Shown: positions 29,041 through 41,213 of the stretch, one piece after another
Layout of the letters: every line of letters starts with the position of its first letter
How positions within the stretch are numbered: the first letter of the stretch is position 1
Source: Billgrantia zhangzhouensis
GTDB lineage: Bacteria; Pseudomonadota; Gammaproteobacteria; Pseudomonadales; Halomonadaceae
DNA length: 64,000 nucleotides
Assembly (NCBI RefSeq): GCF_021404465.1
Contig: NZ_JABFTT010000010.1
Coordinates: forward strand, 124,001-188,000
Direction: 5' to 3'
Notes under the pieces: model-generated
Databases searched by the model: none
What the model saw: the letters and a program-made list of their open reading frames with translations, nothing else
What the model was told of the DNA's origin: nothing
Program-made: the position numbers and the translations under genes

Positions 29041-29332
29041 GGCGTCGGCAAGGTCCATTACGATTGAACCGCCTATTGTCGTGGCTGGTGCCTTTGGCGG
29101 CAAGGCGGAGCTGCCTTGCGGCCTGTCCCGACTACAGAAAACGCGCAAATCGTGCCGTTGTTGTAAAAAACCTTCAGTGACTTCGATGTTAGACCAATGG
29201 CGTATATGGCCGCTTGCGTTTAAGGTGGGCAGCATTGCGTTTTTCGCCTGAGGCGGCCCTGCCCGAGAAAGCGGCAAGCGCAAGCGGCGCAACGGTGGCA
29301 GGGCCTCGGCAACGAAAATCAAAGGGGGTTAC

Positions 29333-31705
<2,373 letters not shown>

Positions 31706-31731
31706 TTAATTCCGCTCAACGTTACAAACTT

Positions 31732-31764
31732 GCCCGATTGAGGCCTCTCAATCGGGCTTTTTTT
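31732..31764 (+). terminator. Intrinsic terminator of ppsA
   Basis: GCCCGATTGAG and CTCAATCGGGC form an 11-base perfect stem with a GCCT loop, followed by seven T. It lies 26 bases after the ppsA stop. Confidence 0.95.
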
Positions 31765-31811
31765 CGCCTATGCTGTACACCTCTTACATGGAGTTACCGA
31801 GGGGCACTCAA

Positions 31812-33644
31812 ATGGACAATCGTATAGTTTCCAGGCGTAGGCGCTGGTTAGCTTTCGTTACCTCCGCCGCCGGCGTGTTGAGCATGCCGCTGATGGCGAC
31901 TGCCGAGGTAAGCTTTCAGTACGAGGCCCCGGCCATCGAACCGGAAGCCGCTTCCGGCTACCAGGAGAAGCCCGGCTGGAGCACCGAGCGTTTCGCCGTG
32001 GCGGCTGCCAACCCGCTGGCCACCGATGCCGGCTATCAGGTGCTCAAGGCGGGCGGCTCGGCGGTGGATGCCGCCATCGCCGTACAGATGGTCCTTACCT
32101 TGGTGGAACCCCAGTCGAGCGGCATCGGCGGCGGGGCATTCCTGATGCATTACGACGGCAGCGAAGTGAAGGCCTACGACGGCCGTGAGACCGCTCCCCG
32201 CGCAGCCAGCGAATCGCTGTTCCTGAATGGTGGGGGCGAGCCCCTGGAGTTCATGGATGCGGCGGCCAGTGGCCTCTCCGTTGGCGTTCCAGGCACCGTG
32301 CGCATGCTCGAGATGGCTCACGAGAAGCATGGCAAGTTGCCTTGGGCAGAACTGTTCGCCCCGGCCATCGCCCTGGCGGAGGAGGGCTTCGAGGTCAGCC
32401 CGCGCTTGCATACGAGCCTTGCCGCCGAAGAGCGGCTGCGCGACGACCCGCTCGGCGATACCTTTTACTACACCGAGGAGGGTGAGCCCCTGCCCCAGGG
32501 ACATCGCCTCGAGAATCCGGCATTGGCCGCCATCCTGAGAGACATCGCCGAGAATGGCAGCAAGGCGCTGCATACCGGATCGATTGCCGAGGACCTGGTG
32601 CAGCGCGTGCAGAACCATCCCGTGCGCCCGGGAGCGATCAGCCTGGAAGACATGGCGACCTATGTCGCCAAGGAGCGAGATCCGCTGTGCACCGACTGGC
32701 AGGCGTATCGGGTCTGCGGTTTCCCACCGCCCTCGTCGGGACACCTCACCATCATGCAGATCCTGGGAGTCATGGGGCACCTGCCGGAGCTCGACGAGCC
32801 GCTGGACGAAGACCGGCCAGGCGTCGAGTGGCTGCATCGTTTCCTCGAGGCATCGCGGTTGGCATTCGCCGATCGCGGCAAATTCATTGCCGACCCCGAT
32901 TTCGTCAATCCTCCCGGGGGGGACTGGAACAACATGCTCGATGAAGAGTACCTGGCCGAGCGCGCCGAGTTGATCGGCGAGCAGAGCATGGGCCCCGATG
33001 GGGCCAAGGCGGGCAATCCCGGCGAGGTGGAAATGGCCTGGGCCGTGCAGCCCTTGCAGCCCGAGTACGGTACCAGCCATATCAGCATCGTCGATGAAGA
33101 GGGCAACGCAGTGGCCATGACCACGACCATCGAGGCGGCGTTCGGCTCACGTATCATGGCCGATGGTGGTACCGGTCTGGCGGGGGGGTACCTGCTCAAC
33201 AACGAGCTGACCGATTTCTCGTTCCGACCGTTGGACAGCGATGGCTCGCCGATCGCCAACCGTGTCGAGGCCGGCAAGCGGCCGCGTTCCAGCATGAGCC
33301 CGACGCTGGTGTTCGATCGCGACAGCGGTGAACTCGTTGCCAGCCTCGGTTCGCCGGGCGGTGCGGCGATCATTCACTATACCGCCAAGGCGCTTGTTGC
33401 CATGCTCGACTGGGAGCTGGATGCGCAAGAGGCGCTCAATCTGCCTCATGCCATCACTCTGGGCGGGCCGGCTTATCTGGAGGAAGGACGCTTCCCCGCC
33501 GAGGTGATCGAGGCGCTCAACGAGCTGGGCCACGAGGCCAGCGAGCGCGAGCTGACAAGCGGCTTGCAGGCGATCCAGCGCACCGACGAGGGTTTCTTCG
33601 GCGGCGCCGACCCGCGTCGTGAAGGTGTGGTGATGGGCGAGTAG
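31812..33644 (+). CDS. ggt: Gamma-glutamyltransferase, periplasmic
   Basis: 610 residues, the usual length of this self-cleaving enzyme. An N-terminal signal peptide (RRRRW, then a hydrophobic stretch, cleavage likely after A31) exports it. The nucleophile created by autoprocessing is T421 in YGTSH, and the substrate loops PSSGHLTIMQILGVMG and GKRPRSSMSPTLVF, plus GSPGG near the C-terminus, are intact. It hydrolyses or transfers the gamma-glutamyl group of glutathione. The ATG at 31812 has GAGGGG seven bases upstream and gives a correct signal peptide; the earlier in-frame start at 31770 is rejected. Confidence 0.94.
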   Translation: MDNRIVSRRRRWLAFVTSAAGVLSMPLMATAEVSFQYEAPAIEPEAASGYQEKPGWSTERFAVAAANPLATDAGYQVLKAGGSAVDAAIAVQMVLTLVEPQSSGIGGGAFLMHYDGSEVKAYDGRETAPRAASESLFLNGGGEPLEFMDAAASGLSVGVPGTVRMLEMAHEKHGKLPWAELFAPAIALAEEGFEVSPRLHTSLAAEERLRDDPLGDTFYYTEEGEPLPQGHRLENPALAAILRDIAENGSKALHTGSIAEDLVQRVQNHPVRPGAISLEDMATYVAKERDPLCTDWQAYRVCGFPPPSSGHLTIMQILGVMGHLPELDEPLDEDRPGVEWLHRFLEASRLAFADRGKFIADPDFVNPPGGDWNNMLDEEYLAERAELIGEQSMGPDGAKAGNPGEVEMAWAVQPLQPEYGTSHISIVDEEGNAVAMTTTIEAAFGSRIMADGGTGLAGGYLLNNELTDFSFRPLDSDGSPIANRVEAGKRPRSSMSPTLVFDRDSGELVASLGSPGGAAIIHYTAKALVAMLDWELDAQEALNLPHAITLGGPAYLEEGRFPAEVIEALNELGHEASERELTSGLQAIQRTDEGFFGGADPRREGVVMGE

Positions 33645-33670
33645 AAGCTCATGAGCGAGTAGAGTTCCGG

Positions 33671-33696
33671 CGAATGGCGCCCGCGGGCGCCATTCG
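33671..33696. terminator. Hairpin between ggt and the GDPD gene, likely two-way terminator
   Basis: CGAATGGCGCCC and GGGCGCCATTCG, a 12-base perfect stem with a two-base centre, directly beside the stop of the convergent gene. No U-run on either strand, so its strength is uncertain. Confidence 0.5.
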
Positions 33697-35568
33697 TCAG
33701 CGTCGCAGCCAATTACGCAATTTCACCAGCAGGATCGCACCGTCGCTGAGTTCGCTACGCTCCTCGATGAGTTCGGCGAGACGATCCGGATGGTCGGTAA
33801 TGATGGCGTCCACTCCCAGGTCGATCACCTGCGACATGCGGGCGCGGTCGTTCACCGTCCAGGCGTGCACTTCGTAGCCCAGCTCCCGAGCCAGCCGGAT
33901 CTCGTTCTCGGTGATGCGGTTGTGGCGCAGTCCCAGCGCATCGAAACTGCGTCGATCCAAGGTGCCCGGCATGACCAGTTGGGCCAGCAGGGTCACGCGC
34001 AGGTCAGGCTCCCGCTCCTTGATCAATTCCAGCACGCTGGCCGACATGACGGCGAGGCGAGTCTCTCCGGCCACATCCGGGTTGCCGCAGCGCGATGCCT
34101 CGGCCGGGGCGACACGCGTCAGACAAGTGCGCCGCGCTTCGGCCTCCCGCTGTAGCGCGGCCAGCACGGCTTCCACCAGCGCGGCTTCGGCTCCGGGATC
34201 CGGCTTCATATCGATCATCAGGGCACTGCTGTCGCGTACCGCGGCGAAGGCCTCGTCGAGGGTGGGGATGCGCTCGCCGACGAAGGCATCGCCGAACCAA
34301 CTGCCGACATCGAATGTGCGCAGCTCTTCCAGCGTCATTTCCTGCAGATTGCGTGGGTCGCCCGTCAGGCGTTGCAGGCTGCGGTCATGATAGAGCACCA
34401 CCTCGCCATCGGCCGTCAGACGGACATCGATCTCGACGTAGTGGGCGCGGTCCTCGATCGCTTGCTCGATCGCCGCCAGGGTATTTTCGGGCGCGGCCAC
34501 GGAACTGCCGCGATGCGCGATGACCGTCACGTCGTCACGCAGCTCGAAGCTATTGACGATCCACCAGGCCTGAACCACGGCAAAGAGCAGGACGGCTAGC
34601 TCTATTCCCCAAGCCAGGCGTCCCGGGTGGGCGTCGGGTGGTGGTGGGGTGGGACGAGGTTCACGGTGCGCCAGGCGCAGGTAGAGACAGGCCGAGAGCA
34701 GTGAGTTTGCCGCGATGCCGATGAAGGTAATGGCCAGCGTGACGAGGACATAGCCGGTCATGTAGGCCAGCATGGCGGGAATCAGTACCGCATTGCGTTC
34801 CGGCAGCCACCATAGCATGGGTGTGAAGACACGGTCGAAGAGGGTGCTGGCGGCGAAAGGCAAGGCAACGATGACCAGCAGCACGGAGATCACCACCAGG
34901 GCGACCTTGCCGCGCTGCCCGCGGGTCAGCTCCCGGCTGCGCTTGAGAGCTGCAGGGGCGGAAAGATTTTCCAGCGTGGCCACTGGCAACGCCAGGATCC
35001 AGCGTACATAGAGCCAAGCGGCGATCAGCGCCCAGGCGAAGGCAACCGGTGCCGCCGCCGCCAGGAAATACCACAGCGCCGGCGGACGCATGCGCATGAC
35101 GTAGTAGGGATCGAGTCCGCCGATGATCAGCTCGTAGAGCCAGCCCAACAACAGGGCCGCAGGTAGCAACAGCAGAAGATGCGCCCCTACCTGCAGTACC
35201 ACCAGCCCAGCCAGGGCGGGCAGGCGGCGCAGGGTTTGCCAGAGGGCGATGAAGGCTAGCCGGTAATGGTTGTCGCGGCGCTTGATTGCCACCAGGATCA
35301 TGCCGGCCTGCTGAAGGTAGAGCAGCAGGAACGTCAGGCCGATCGCAGCCAAGAGCCACAGGATTCCTCCCGGGCTGAGCAGCAGGTTGAGCAGTTCGGC
35401 ATTGGTGATGACAGGACGGTCGAAGCGCCTGAGCAGGCTGGTCAGCGTCCAGGCTATGGCCGGTAGCAGCAGGCTGGAGGCGAGCAGCGTGAAGAACAGA
35501 TGGTACGCCACCAGCGGACGCAGATGCTCGCGCAAGCTGCGTAGCACATCCACGCCTAATGACGTCAT
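33697..35568 (-). CDS. Membrane-anchored glycerophosphodiester phosphodiesterase
   Basis: 623 residues in two parts. Residues about 1-340 hold seven or so membrane segments of the glycerophosphoryl diester phosphodiesterase membrane domain; about 345-600 is a GDPD barrel with catalytic H352 in VIAHRGSSVAAPENTLAAI and the metal ligands in YVEIDVRLTADGEVVLYHD. It hydrolyses glycerophosphodiesters to glycerol-3-phosphate and an alcohol, at the outer face of the inner membrane if the topology holds. An insertion between barrel strands (TRVAPAEASRCGNPDV) looks unconserved. rraA lies upstream on the same strand. Confidence 0.88.
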   Translation of the reverse strand: MTSLGVDVLRSLREHLRPLVAYHLFFTLLASSLLLPAIAWTLTSLLRRFDRPVITNAELLNLLLSPGGILWLLAAIGLTFLLLYLQQAGMILVAIKRRDNHYRLAFIALWQTLRRLPALAGLVVLQVGAHLLLLLPAALLLGWLYELIIGGLDPYYVMRMRPPALWYFLAAAAPVAFAWALIAAWLYVRWILALPVATLENLSAPAALKRSRELTRGQRGKVALVVISVLLVIVALPFAASTLFDRVFTPMLWWLPERNAVLIPAMLAYMTGYVLVTLAITFIGIAANSLLSACLYLRLAHREPRPTPPPPDAHPGRLAWGIELAVLLFAVVQAWWIVNSFELRDDVTVIAHRGSSVAAPENTLAAIEQAIEDRAHYVEIDVRLTADGEVVLYHDRSLQRLTGDPRNLQEMTLEELRTFDVGSWFGDAFVGERIPTLDEAFAAVRDSSALMIDMKPDPGAEAALVEAVLAALQREAEARRTCLTRVAPAEASRCGNPDVAGETRLAVMSASVLELIKEREPDLRVTLLAQLVMPGTLDRRSFDALGLRHNRITENEIRLARELGYEVHAWTVNDRARMSQVIDLGVDAIITDHPDRLAELIEERSELSDGAILLVKLRNWLRR

Positions 35569-35652
35569 CGATCTGCAGGCTCTCGGTGAAGGCTCATGCC
35601 ATTAGCGTGGCATCGCCGCCGCATGAAGAGCAAGTGCCGCCGTGCGTGCCGA

Positions 35653-36141
35653 TCAGCTGTCGAGCGGCAGGCGCGTCTCGGCCACCACGATGCCGTTGTT
35701 GTCGGCGTAGAGCCACTGGCCGGGCCGCAGGGTCACGCCGGCAAAAGTGACGGCCACGTCGCGGCTGCCCTCGCCACGCTTCTCGCTCTTGCGCGGGTGA
35801 GCCCCCAGCGCCTGCACGCCCAGATCGGTTTCGGCCAGGACATCCACATCGCGCACGCAGCCGTACATGACGACGCCGGACCAGCCGTTGTCCACGGCCT
35901 GTTCGGCCAACATGTCGCCGAGCATGGCGCAGCGTTGGGAACCGCCGGCATCGACCACCAGCACGGCACCTTCGCCAGGCTCGCTGACCGCTTGCTTGAC
36001 CAGGGAGTTGTCCTCGAAGCACTTGACCGTGCGAATCGGCCCGCAGAAGGCGTCCCGACCGCCGAAATTGATGAAGATCGGATCGAGAACCTGAACTTCC
36101 GGATGGGCATCGCAGATATCGGGAGTGATGATGGCACTCAT
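35653..36141 (-). CDS. rraA: RraA-type regulator of ribonuclease activity
   Basis: 162 residues, the length of RraA. Characteristic stretches are [26 protein letters not shown] and [21 protein letters not shown], then [11 protein letters not shown]. In E. coli RraA binds the C-terminal scaffold of RNase E and inhibits it. Relatives of the same fold are HMG/oxaloacetate aldolases, so aldolase activity is an alternative. ATG at 36141 has AAGGA upstream. It may be co-transcribed with the GDPD gene 84 bases downstream. Confidence 0.9.
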   Translation of the reverse strand: MSAIITPDICDAHPEVQVLDPIFINFGGRDAFCGPIRTVKCFEDNSLVKQAVSEPGEGAVLVVDAGGSQRCAMLGDMLAEQAVDNGWSGVVMYGCVRDVDVLAETDLGVQALGAHPRKSEKRGEGSRDVAVTFAGVTLRPGQWLYADNNGIVVAETRLPLDS

Positions 36142-36225
36142 GGGGGTTCCTTGCCGACGAGAGTGGAAAGTCCAGACATGATGCCACACTCGGTCGTGGG
36201 TGGCTGTCCTCGGTTAGTCTGAGAT

Positions 36226-36256
36226 CTCCGGCACCAGGAATGGTCCGGTGCCGGAG
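36226..36256. terminator. Hairpin after the outer-membrane barrel gene
   Basis: CTCCGGCACC (36226-36235) pairs perfectly with GGTGCCGGAG (36247-36256) around an 11-base loop. It lies 31 bases after the barrel gene stop on the minus strand. No U-run follows. Confidence 0.5.
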
Positions 36257-36286
36257 GGGCAGGTGAATGGCACGAAGTGGGACTGA

Positions 36287-36895
36287 CTAGAAGCGCAGCC
36301 CTACCGAGGCCGTGAAGGTATCGATGGTGTAGTCGCTATTGAAATCGTAGCGCTCGTATTCGGCTCGGATCAGCACCGGATTGAAGTTGAACTGGGCGCC
36401 GAGGCCATAGACCGGATCGAAGCCGTCATTGTCCTGAAGGTCGAGTTCGGCATCGCCCAGATTGCCTTTCACCTCTGTCTCCCAACTGGCTGCGCCGACC
36501 TTGGCGAATGGGGTGAACCAGGGCGTGACGGGGAGCTGACCGACAAGGCTGGCGCCGTAGGCGGTCGAATCTAGATCGGTGCTGGCTCCGTCGGTACCGC
36601 GCAACCGCACGCGCCCCAGGTCGGCGTAGAAGGCTTCCACTGCCAGATAGCGGTTGAACTGGTAGCCGGCAAAGCCCTTCCAGACGTTGTCGTCGTCGTC
36701 AACGCTGAAATTGCGACCCCCGCTTTCGATGAAATTGTCCACCTCCTCGCGGTCGTTTTCCAGCGAACTGAAGCCGGTACCGAGACCCAGATAGGCGTAG
36801 CGTTCATATGGATCGTTGGTCTGGGCCTGTGCTCCAGTGACGAAAAGCAGCGTGGTGGAGGCGAGCGTTGCGGTGAGGAGCGTTCTCTTCGACAT
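36287..36895 (-). CDS. Outer-membrane beta-barrel protein (OmpA/OmpW-like, 8-strand)
   Basis: 202 residues. A signal peptide (MSKRTLLTATLASTTLLFVTGAQA, cleavage after A24) is followed by alternating-hydrophobic strands separated by acidic loops (SVDDDDN, LGDAELDLQDND) and a C-terminal strand ending in GLRF, the outer-membrane assembly signal. There is no OmpA peptidoglycan-binding domain. The highly acidic loops suit a halophile. AAGGAG lies eight bases before the ATG at 36895, ruling out the 17-codon longer frame. A sigma-70-like promoter lies upstream. Function beyond an outer-membrane channel or adhesin is unknown. Confidence 0.82.
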   Translation of the reverse strand: MSKRTLLTATLASTTLLFVTGAQAQTNDPYERYAYLGLGTGFSSLENDREEVDNFIESGGRNFSVDDDDNVWKGFAGYQFNRYLAVEAFYADLGRVRLRGTDGASTDLDSTAYGASLVGQLPVTPWFTPFAKVGAASWETEVKGNLGDAELDLQDNDGFDPVYGLGAQFNFNPVLIRAEYERYDFNSDYTIDTFTASVGLRF

Positions 36896-36987
36896 GTTCT
36901 GACTCCTTGAATGTCCCTTGGCCTCTCGAATCCCTCTTATTCTCATGCCCAGACGGCTCCATGCCGCCAGCGCACGAAGGCTTCTTA

Positions 36988-37016
36988 AAGTTAGACTCGC
37001 CGGGAACGGCTCTCAA
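36988..37016 (-). promoter_or_regulatory. Putative promoter of the barrel gene
   Basis: On the minus strand TTGAGA (37016-37011), 17 bases, TAACTT (36993-36988), giving an 80-90 base leader before the ATG at 36895. The remainder of the 310-base gap 36896-37205 holds the acnB terminator and a second hairpin; nothing else is seen. Confidence 0.45.
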
Positions 37017-37090
37017 GGTGGGGCTGGTAAAGAAACGTAGCGAGGCGTCGCTTCGTAGCGACATTAAGGTGAGGTAATACAAAAGCTTAT

Positions 37091-37119
37091 AAAAAAAGCG
37101 CCCTCGTGGGAGGGCGCTT
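37091..37119 (-). terminator. Intrinsic terminator of acnB
   Basis: AAGCGCCCTC and GAGGGCGCTT form a 10-base stem with a four-base loop, followed on the minus strand by a run of seven T (37097-37091). It lies 87 bases past the acnB stop. Confidence 0.9.
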
Positions 37120-37133
37120 CGTTCATCGGCTCC

Positions 37134-37153
37134 GGTGCCTTCTGCAAGGCACC
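37134..37153. repeat. Hairpin in the acnB 3' untranslated region
   Basis: GGTGCCTT and AAGGCACC, perfect 8-base arms around a CTGC loop, between the acnB stop and its terminator. It could be an RNA-stability element or the site of a 3'-end RNA; no U-run follows. Confidence 0.45.
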
Positions 37154-37205
37154 ATCGATGTTGCGAGCATCGGAGTCGAACCTGATGCTATCAGAACCGG
37201 GAGTA

Positions 37206-39809
37206 TCAGGCTTCCTGAGCGATCGGAATCACGTTGGAAGCGGCGTTCTGATACTCCTCGATCTCATGGAAGTTCATGTAACGATAGATCTCCCCGGCCA
37301 TGGCGTCGAATTCACCCATGTAACGCTGGTACTCCTCGACGCTCGGCAGGCGACCTTCCACCGCGGCCACCGCGGCCAGCTCCGCCGAGGCCAGGTAGAC
37401 GTTGGCGCCGTCGCCCAGGCGGTTGGGGAAGTTGCGGGTGGAGGTGGAGACCACGGTGCTCTTGGCGGCGACGCGGGCCTGGTTGCCCATGCACAGCGAG
37501 CAGCCCGGCATCTCCATGCGCGCTCCGGCGCGACCGTAGATTCCGTAGTAGCCCTCTTCGGTCAGCTGGTGCTGGTCCATCTTGGTCGGCGGGGCCAGCC
37601 ACAGACGAGTCTTCAGGCTACCGGCGGGCTGCTTCTCGAGCAGCTTGCCCGCAGCGCGGAAGTGACCGATGTTGGTCATGCACGAACCGATGAAGACCTC
37701 GTCGATCTTTTCGCCGGCCACTTGGGAGAGCAGGCGGGCGTCGTCCGGGTCGTTCGGGGCGCACAGCACCGGCTCCTTGAGTTCGGCCAGGTCGATCTCG
37801 ATCACCGCGGCGTATTCGGCGTCCTTGTCGGCGCGCATCAGGCTCGGGTTGGCCAGCCACTCCTCCATCGCCAGGATACGGCGCTCGATGGTGCGCTTGT
37901 CGCCGTAGCCGTTGGCGATCATCCACTTGAGCAGGGTGATGTTGGACTTCAGGTATTCGGTGACGCTTCCCTCGCCCAGGGTAATGGTGCAGCCGGCGGC
38001 GGAGCGCTCGGCGGAGGCGTCGGAGAGTTCGAAGGCCTGCTCGACGGTGAGATCCTCAAGGCCCTCGATTTCCAGCACGCGGCCGGAGAAGACGTTCTTC
38101 TTGCCCGACTTCTCGACGGTCAGCAGACCTTCTTGGATGGCGTAGTAGGGGATGGCGTGGACCAGGTCGCGCAGGGTGACGCCGGGCTGACGCTTGCCCT
38201 TGAAGCGCACCAGCACCGATTCCGGCATGTCCAGCGGCATCACGCCGGTGGCGGCGGCAAAAGCGACGAGGCCTGAGCCGGCCGGGAATGAGATACCCAG
38301 CGGGAAGCGGGTGTGCGAGTCGCCGCCGGTGCCCACGGTGTCGGGCAGCAGCATGCGGTTCAGCCAGCTATGGATGATACCGTCGCCGGGGCGCAGCGAG
38401 ACGCCGCCACGGTTCATGATGAAGTCGGGCAGGGTGTGATGGGTCTCCACGTCGACCGGCTTCGGATAGGCCGCGGTGTGGCAGAACGACTGCATCACCA
38501 GATCGGCCTGGAAGCCCAGGCAGGCCAGGTCCTTGAGCTCGTCACGGGTCATCGGGCCGGTGGTGTCCTGGGAGCCCACGGTGGTCATCTTCGGCTCGCA
38601 GTACATGCCCGGGCGTACGCCCTCCATGCCGCAGGCCTTGCCGACCATCTTCTGGGCCAGGGTGAAGCCCTTGCCGGTGTCCTTGGGCTGCTCGGGCAGG
38701 CGGAACACGTCGGACTGGGGCAGGCCCAGCGCCTCGCGTGCCTTGCCGGTCAGGCCACGACCGATAATCAGCGGAATACGGCCGCCGGCACGCACTTCGT
38801 CGAGGATCACCTGGGTCTTGAGCTCGAAGGTCGAGACCACTTCATCGGTGCCGTGCTTGCACACCTTGCCTTCGTAGGGGTAGACGTCGATCACGTCGCC
38901 CATTTCGAGCTTGGAGACGTCCATCTCGACGGGCAGGGCGCCAGCGTCTTCCATGGTGTTGAAGAAGATCGGGGCGATCTTGCCGCCGAAGCAGAAACCG
39001 CCGGCGCGCTTGTTGGGCACGTTGGGGATGTCGTCGCCGAAGAACCACAGCACGGAGTTGGTGGCCGACTTGCGCGAGGAACCGGTGCCGACCACGTCGC
39101 CCACGTAGGCGACCGGGAAGCCCTTGACCTTCACCTCTTCGATCTGCTTGAGCGGACCGGTGGTACCGGGCACTTCGGGCTCGATGCCTTCGCGCTCGTT
39201 CTTGAGCATGGCGTTGGCATGCAGCGGGATGTCGGGGCGCGACCAGGCGTCAGGCGCGGGGGATAGGTCGTCGGTGTTGGTCTCGCCCGGCACCTTGAAT
39301 ACAGTGAGGCTGATCTTCTCGGCCAGCGCCGGCTTGGACAGGAACCACTCGGCGTCGGCCCAGGACTGCATGACATCCTTGGCCACGGCGTTGCCGGCCT
39401 TGGCGCGCTCTTCCACATCATGGAAGGCATCGAACATCAACAGGGTGTGCTTGAGCTGCTCGCCGGCTTCCTTGGCCAGCTCGCTGTCGTCCAGCAGCTC
39501 GACCAGAGTGGCGATGTTGTAGCCGCCCTGCATGGTGCCCAGCAGTTTGACGGCATGTACCTTGTCGACCAACGGCGATTGCGCCTCGCCCTTGGCGATG
39601 GCGGTGAGGAAGCCGGCCTTGACGTAGGCGGCCTCGTCGACGCCCGGGGGAACGCGATTCGTCAGCAGATCGAGGATGAACTCTTCCTCGCCGGCAGGCG
39701 GGTTCTTCAGCAGTTCGACCAGCGCGGCGGCCTGTTCGGCATTCAGGGGCTTCGGCGGGACGCCCTCGGCGGCGCGTTCTTCGACATGTTGGCGATAGGC
39801 TTCAAGCAC
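37206..39809 (-). CDS. acnB: Aconitate hydratase B
   Basis: 867 residues; the E. coli enzyme has about 865. It interconverts citrate and isocitrate in the TCA cycle. The N-terminal HEAT-like and swivel domains ([30 protein letters not shown]) are followed by the Fe-S domains with cysteines in [14 protein letters not shown] and [10 protein letters not shown] chose the GTG at 39809 ([16 protein letters not shown]) because it aligns with the family N-terminus and has GAGGG seven bases upstream; the 32-codon ATG extension to 39905 has no counterpart in the family. Ends in a strong terminator. Confidence 0.96.
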   Translation of the reverse strand: MLEAYRQHVEERAAEGVPPKPLNAEQAAALVELLKNPPAGEEEFILDLLTNRVPPGVDEAAYVKAGFLTAIAKGEAQSPLVDKVHAVKLLGTMQGGYNIATLVELLDDSELAKEAGEQLKHTLLMFDAFHDVEERAKAGNAVAKDVMQSWADAEWFLSKPALAEKISLTVFKVPGETNTDDLSPAPDAWSRPDIPLHANAMLKNEREGIEPEVPGTTGPLKQIEEVKVKGFPVAYVGDVVGTGSSRKSATNSVLWFFGDDIPNVPNKRAGGFCFGGKIAPIFFNTMEDAGALPVEMDVSKLEMGDVIDVYPYEGKVCKHGTDEVVSTFELKTQVILDEVRAGGRIPLIIGRGLTGKAREALGLPQSDVFRLPEQPKDTGKGFTLAQKMVGKACGMEGVRPGMYCEPKMTTVGSQDTTGPMTRDELKDLACLGFQADLVMQSFCHTAAYPKPVDVETHHTLPDFIMNRGGVSLRPGDGIIHSWLNRMLLPDTVGTGGDSHTRFPLGISFPAGSGLVAFAAATGVMPLDMPESVLVRFKGKRQPGVTLRDLVHAIPYYAIQEGLLTVEKSGKKNVFSGRVLEIEGLEDLTVEQAFELSDASAERSAAGCTITLGEGSVTEYLKSNITLLKWMIANGYGDKRTIERRILAMEEWLANPSLMRADKDAEYAAVIEIDLAELKEPVLCAPNDPDDARLLSQVAGEKIDEVFIGSCMTNIGHFRAAGKLLEKQPAGSLKTRLWLAPPTKMDQHQLTEEGYYGIYGRAGARMEMPGCSLCMGNQARVAAKSTVVSTSTRNFPNRLGDGANVYLASAELAAVAAVEGRLPSVEEYQRYMGEFDAMAGEIYRYMNFHEIEEYQNAASNVIPIAQEA

Positions 39810-40062
39810 GTTGGGGCCCTCATCTGGTGTGTTGCCCAAAGCGGGTCGATAGGCGATGAACATCGGCGAAATGCCCGCTTTGGTTGGTGAAACAACCGTA
39901 GTCACTGGGTGGCGCGATTCTACGGGAAACTGTCGACAATGTTAAGTTGGGCCTCCTGGCGAGAGCCTAGACTTTGGTCGTCGCGATGTTCGCCGAACTA
40001 CAGCGTGCCACCTGGAGCGGGTCGCGTTACCATGGGCCGGTGAAACGATAGGGGATGGGTAG

Positions 40063-40518
40063 ATGTGCGCGCGTATCGCCTCGCCCTGCGTGGGGCTCTG
40101 CTCGACGACGCTTGGCGACCCCGTGTGCCGGGGTTGTCAGCGTACCGATGATGAGATTGGCGAATGGATGGCGCTGCCCGCCGAACAGCGCGATAGCCGC
40201 ATGGCGGAGCTGGACGGCCTGCGTGAGCGAGTGGCCGGCCGCCTCCTGCGCGTCGACGACGAAGCCCGCCTGGAGGCGCAGCTGAAGCGCCACCGCATCC
40301 GCTTCCGTCCCGAGCAGCCGCCGCTGTCGCGTGCGGTGGAGTTGTTGCGGGTTGGCCGAGACCGCATACGTGACCTGCAGCGCTATGGGCTGGCACCGCT
40401 GGAAGGTGCCGTGGGCCTCACCGCCGCTGAACTTCACGAGCGCCTGAGTGCCCGATTGCTAGAGGAGGCGAGCAGGCGCCGACGCGAGCTGCAAGCGTGT
40501 ACGGACTCCCACTGTTGA
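40063..40518 (+). CDS. DUF1289 protein (small cysteine-motif protein)
   Basis: 151 residues. The N-terminal third is a DUF1289 domain with cysteines spaced as SPCVGLC...VCRGCQRTDDEIGEWMAL, likely binding a metal or Fe-S centre. The remaining part is charged and helical (RERVAGRLLRVDDEARLEAQLKRHR) and does not resemble a family I know. GGGGATGGGT lies before the ATG. It precedes miaE by 29 bases and may be co-transcribed. Function unknown. Confidence 0.75.
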   Translation: MCARIASPCVGLCSTTLGDPVCRGCQRTDDEIGEWMALPAEQRDSRMAELDGLRERVAGRLLRVDDEARLEAQLKRHRIRFRPEQPPLSRAVELLRVGRDRIRDLQRYGLAPLEGAVGLTAAELHERLSARLLEEASRRRRELQACTDSHC

Positions 40519-40547
40519 TTGCCTGACCAGAATTCCGAGCTGAAACC

Positions 40548-41183
40548 ATGTCCGATACCCTGGAAGCGACCCTGAGTGACGTCGAGCTGCCACCGAGCCT
40601 GCTCGCCTTTCTTGCCTGTCCCACGCCCGATATCTGGGTGGAGTGGGCACTGAAAAACCCCGAACTGCTGCTCATCGATCACGCTCAGTGCGAAAAGAAG
40701 GCGGCTTCCACCGCCATGAGTCTGCTTTACCGCTACGTGAACCAGCCGCTGCTGCTCACCAAGATGTCCCAGCTCGCCCGCGAGGAGCTGCTGCACTTCG
40801 AACAGGTGGTCAAGCTGATGGAGGCGCGGGGTATCGAGTATCGCCACTTGAGTGCATCGCGCTATGCCGAATCGCTACGCCGACACGTTCGCCCTCAAGA
40901 ACCCGACAGGCTTGTCGATATCCTCATTATTGGGGCATTCATCGAAGCGAGAAGCTGCGAACGCTTCGCCAGGCTCATACCTCATCTCGACAACGAGCTG
41001 GCTAGATTCTATCGCTCGCTGGTCAAGTCCGAAGGGCGACACTACGAAGATTATCTCATGCTGGCACAGCATCTTTCGTCGGATCCCATTGACAAGCGGG
41101 TGGGTTTCTTAGCCGAATGCGAAGCACAACTAATAGTCACGCCGGACACGGCGTTTCGTTTCCATAGTGGCGTGCCGGCCTGA
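40548..41183 (+). CDS. miaE: tRNA-(ms2io6A37) hydroxylase
   Basis: 211 residues. It hydroxylates the isopentenyl side chain of ms2i6A37 in tRNAs, using a carboxylate-bridged diiron site. All ligands are visible: E49 (QCEKKA), E80 and H83 (REELLHFE), E133 (FIEARSCERF), E162 and H165 (SEGRHYEDYL). Length is in the lower range of the family. The MiaA/MiaB enzymes making its substrate are not in the window. It is followed after 30 bases by the large regulator on the same strand, with no terminator visible between. Confidence 0.94.
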   Translation: MSDTLEATLSDVELPPSLLAFLACPTPDIWVEWALKNPELLLIDHAQCEKKAASTAMSLLYRYVNQPLLLTKMSQLAREELLHFEQVVKLMEARGIEYRHLSASRYAESLRRHVRPQEPDRLVDILIIGAFIEARSCERFARLIPHLDNELARFYRSLVKSEGRHYEDYLMLAQHLSSDPIDKRVGFLAECEAQLIVTPDTAFRFHSGVPA

Positions 41184-41213
41184 CGCCACCACTTTGCCAT
41201 GCAGGGTTCCGTC

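Noticed and set aside
35596..36222. 208-codon plus-strand frame over rraA
   Set aside because: rraA on the minus strand has full family motifs and a good ribosome site.
37160..37200. tRNA T-arm-like GGTTCGACTCC on the minus strand after acnB
   Set aside because: The five-base stem does not pair properly, there is no acceptor, D or anticodon arm, and the upstream side is acnB coding sequence.
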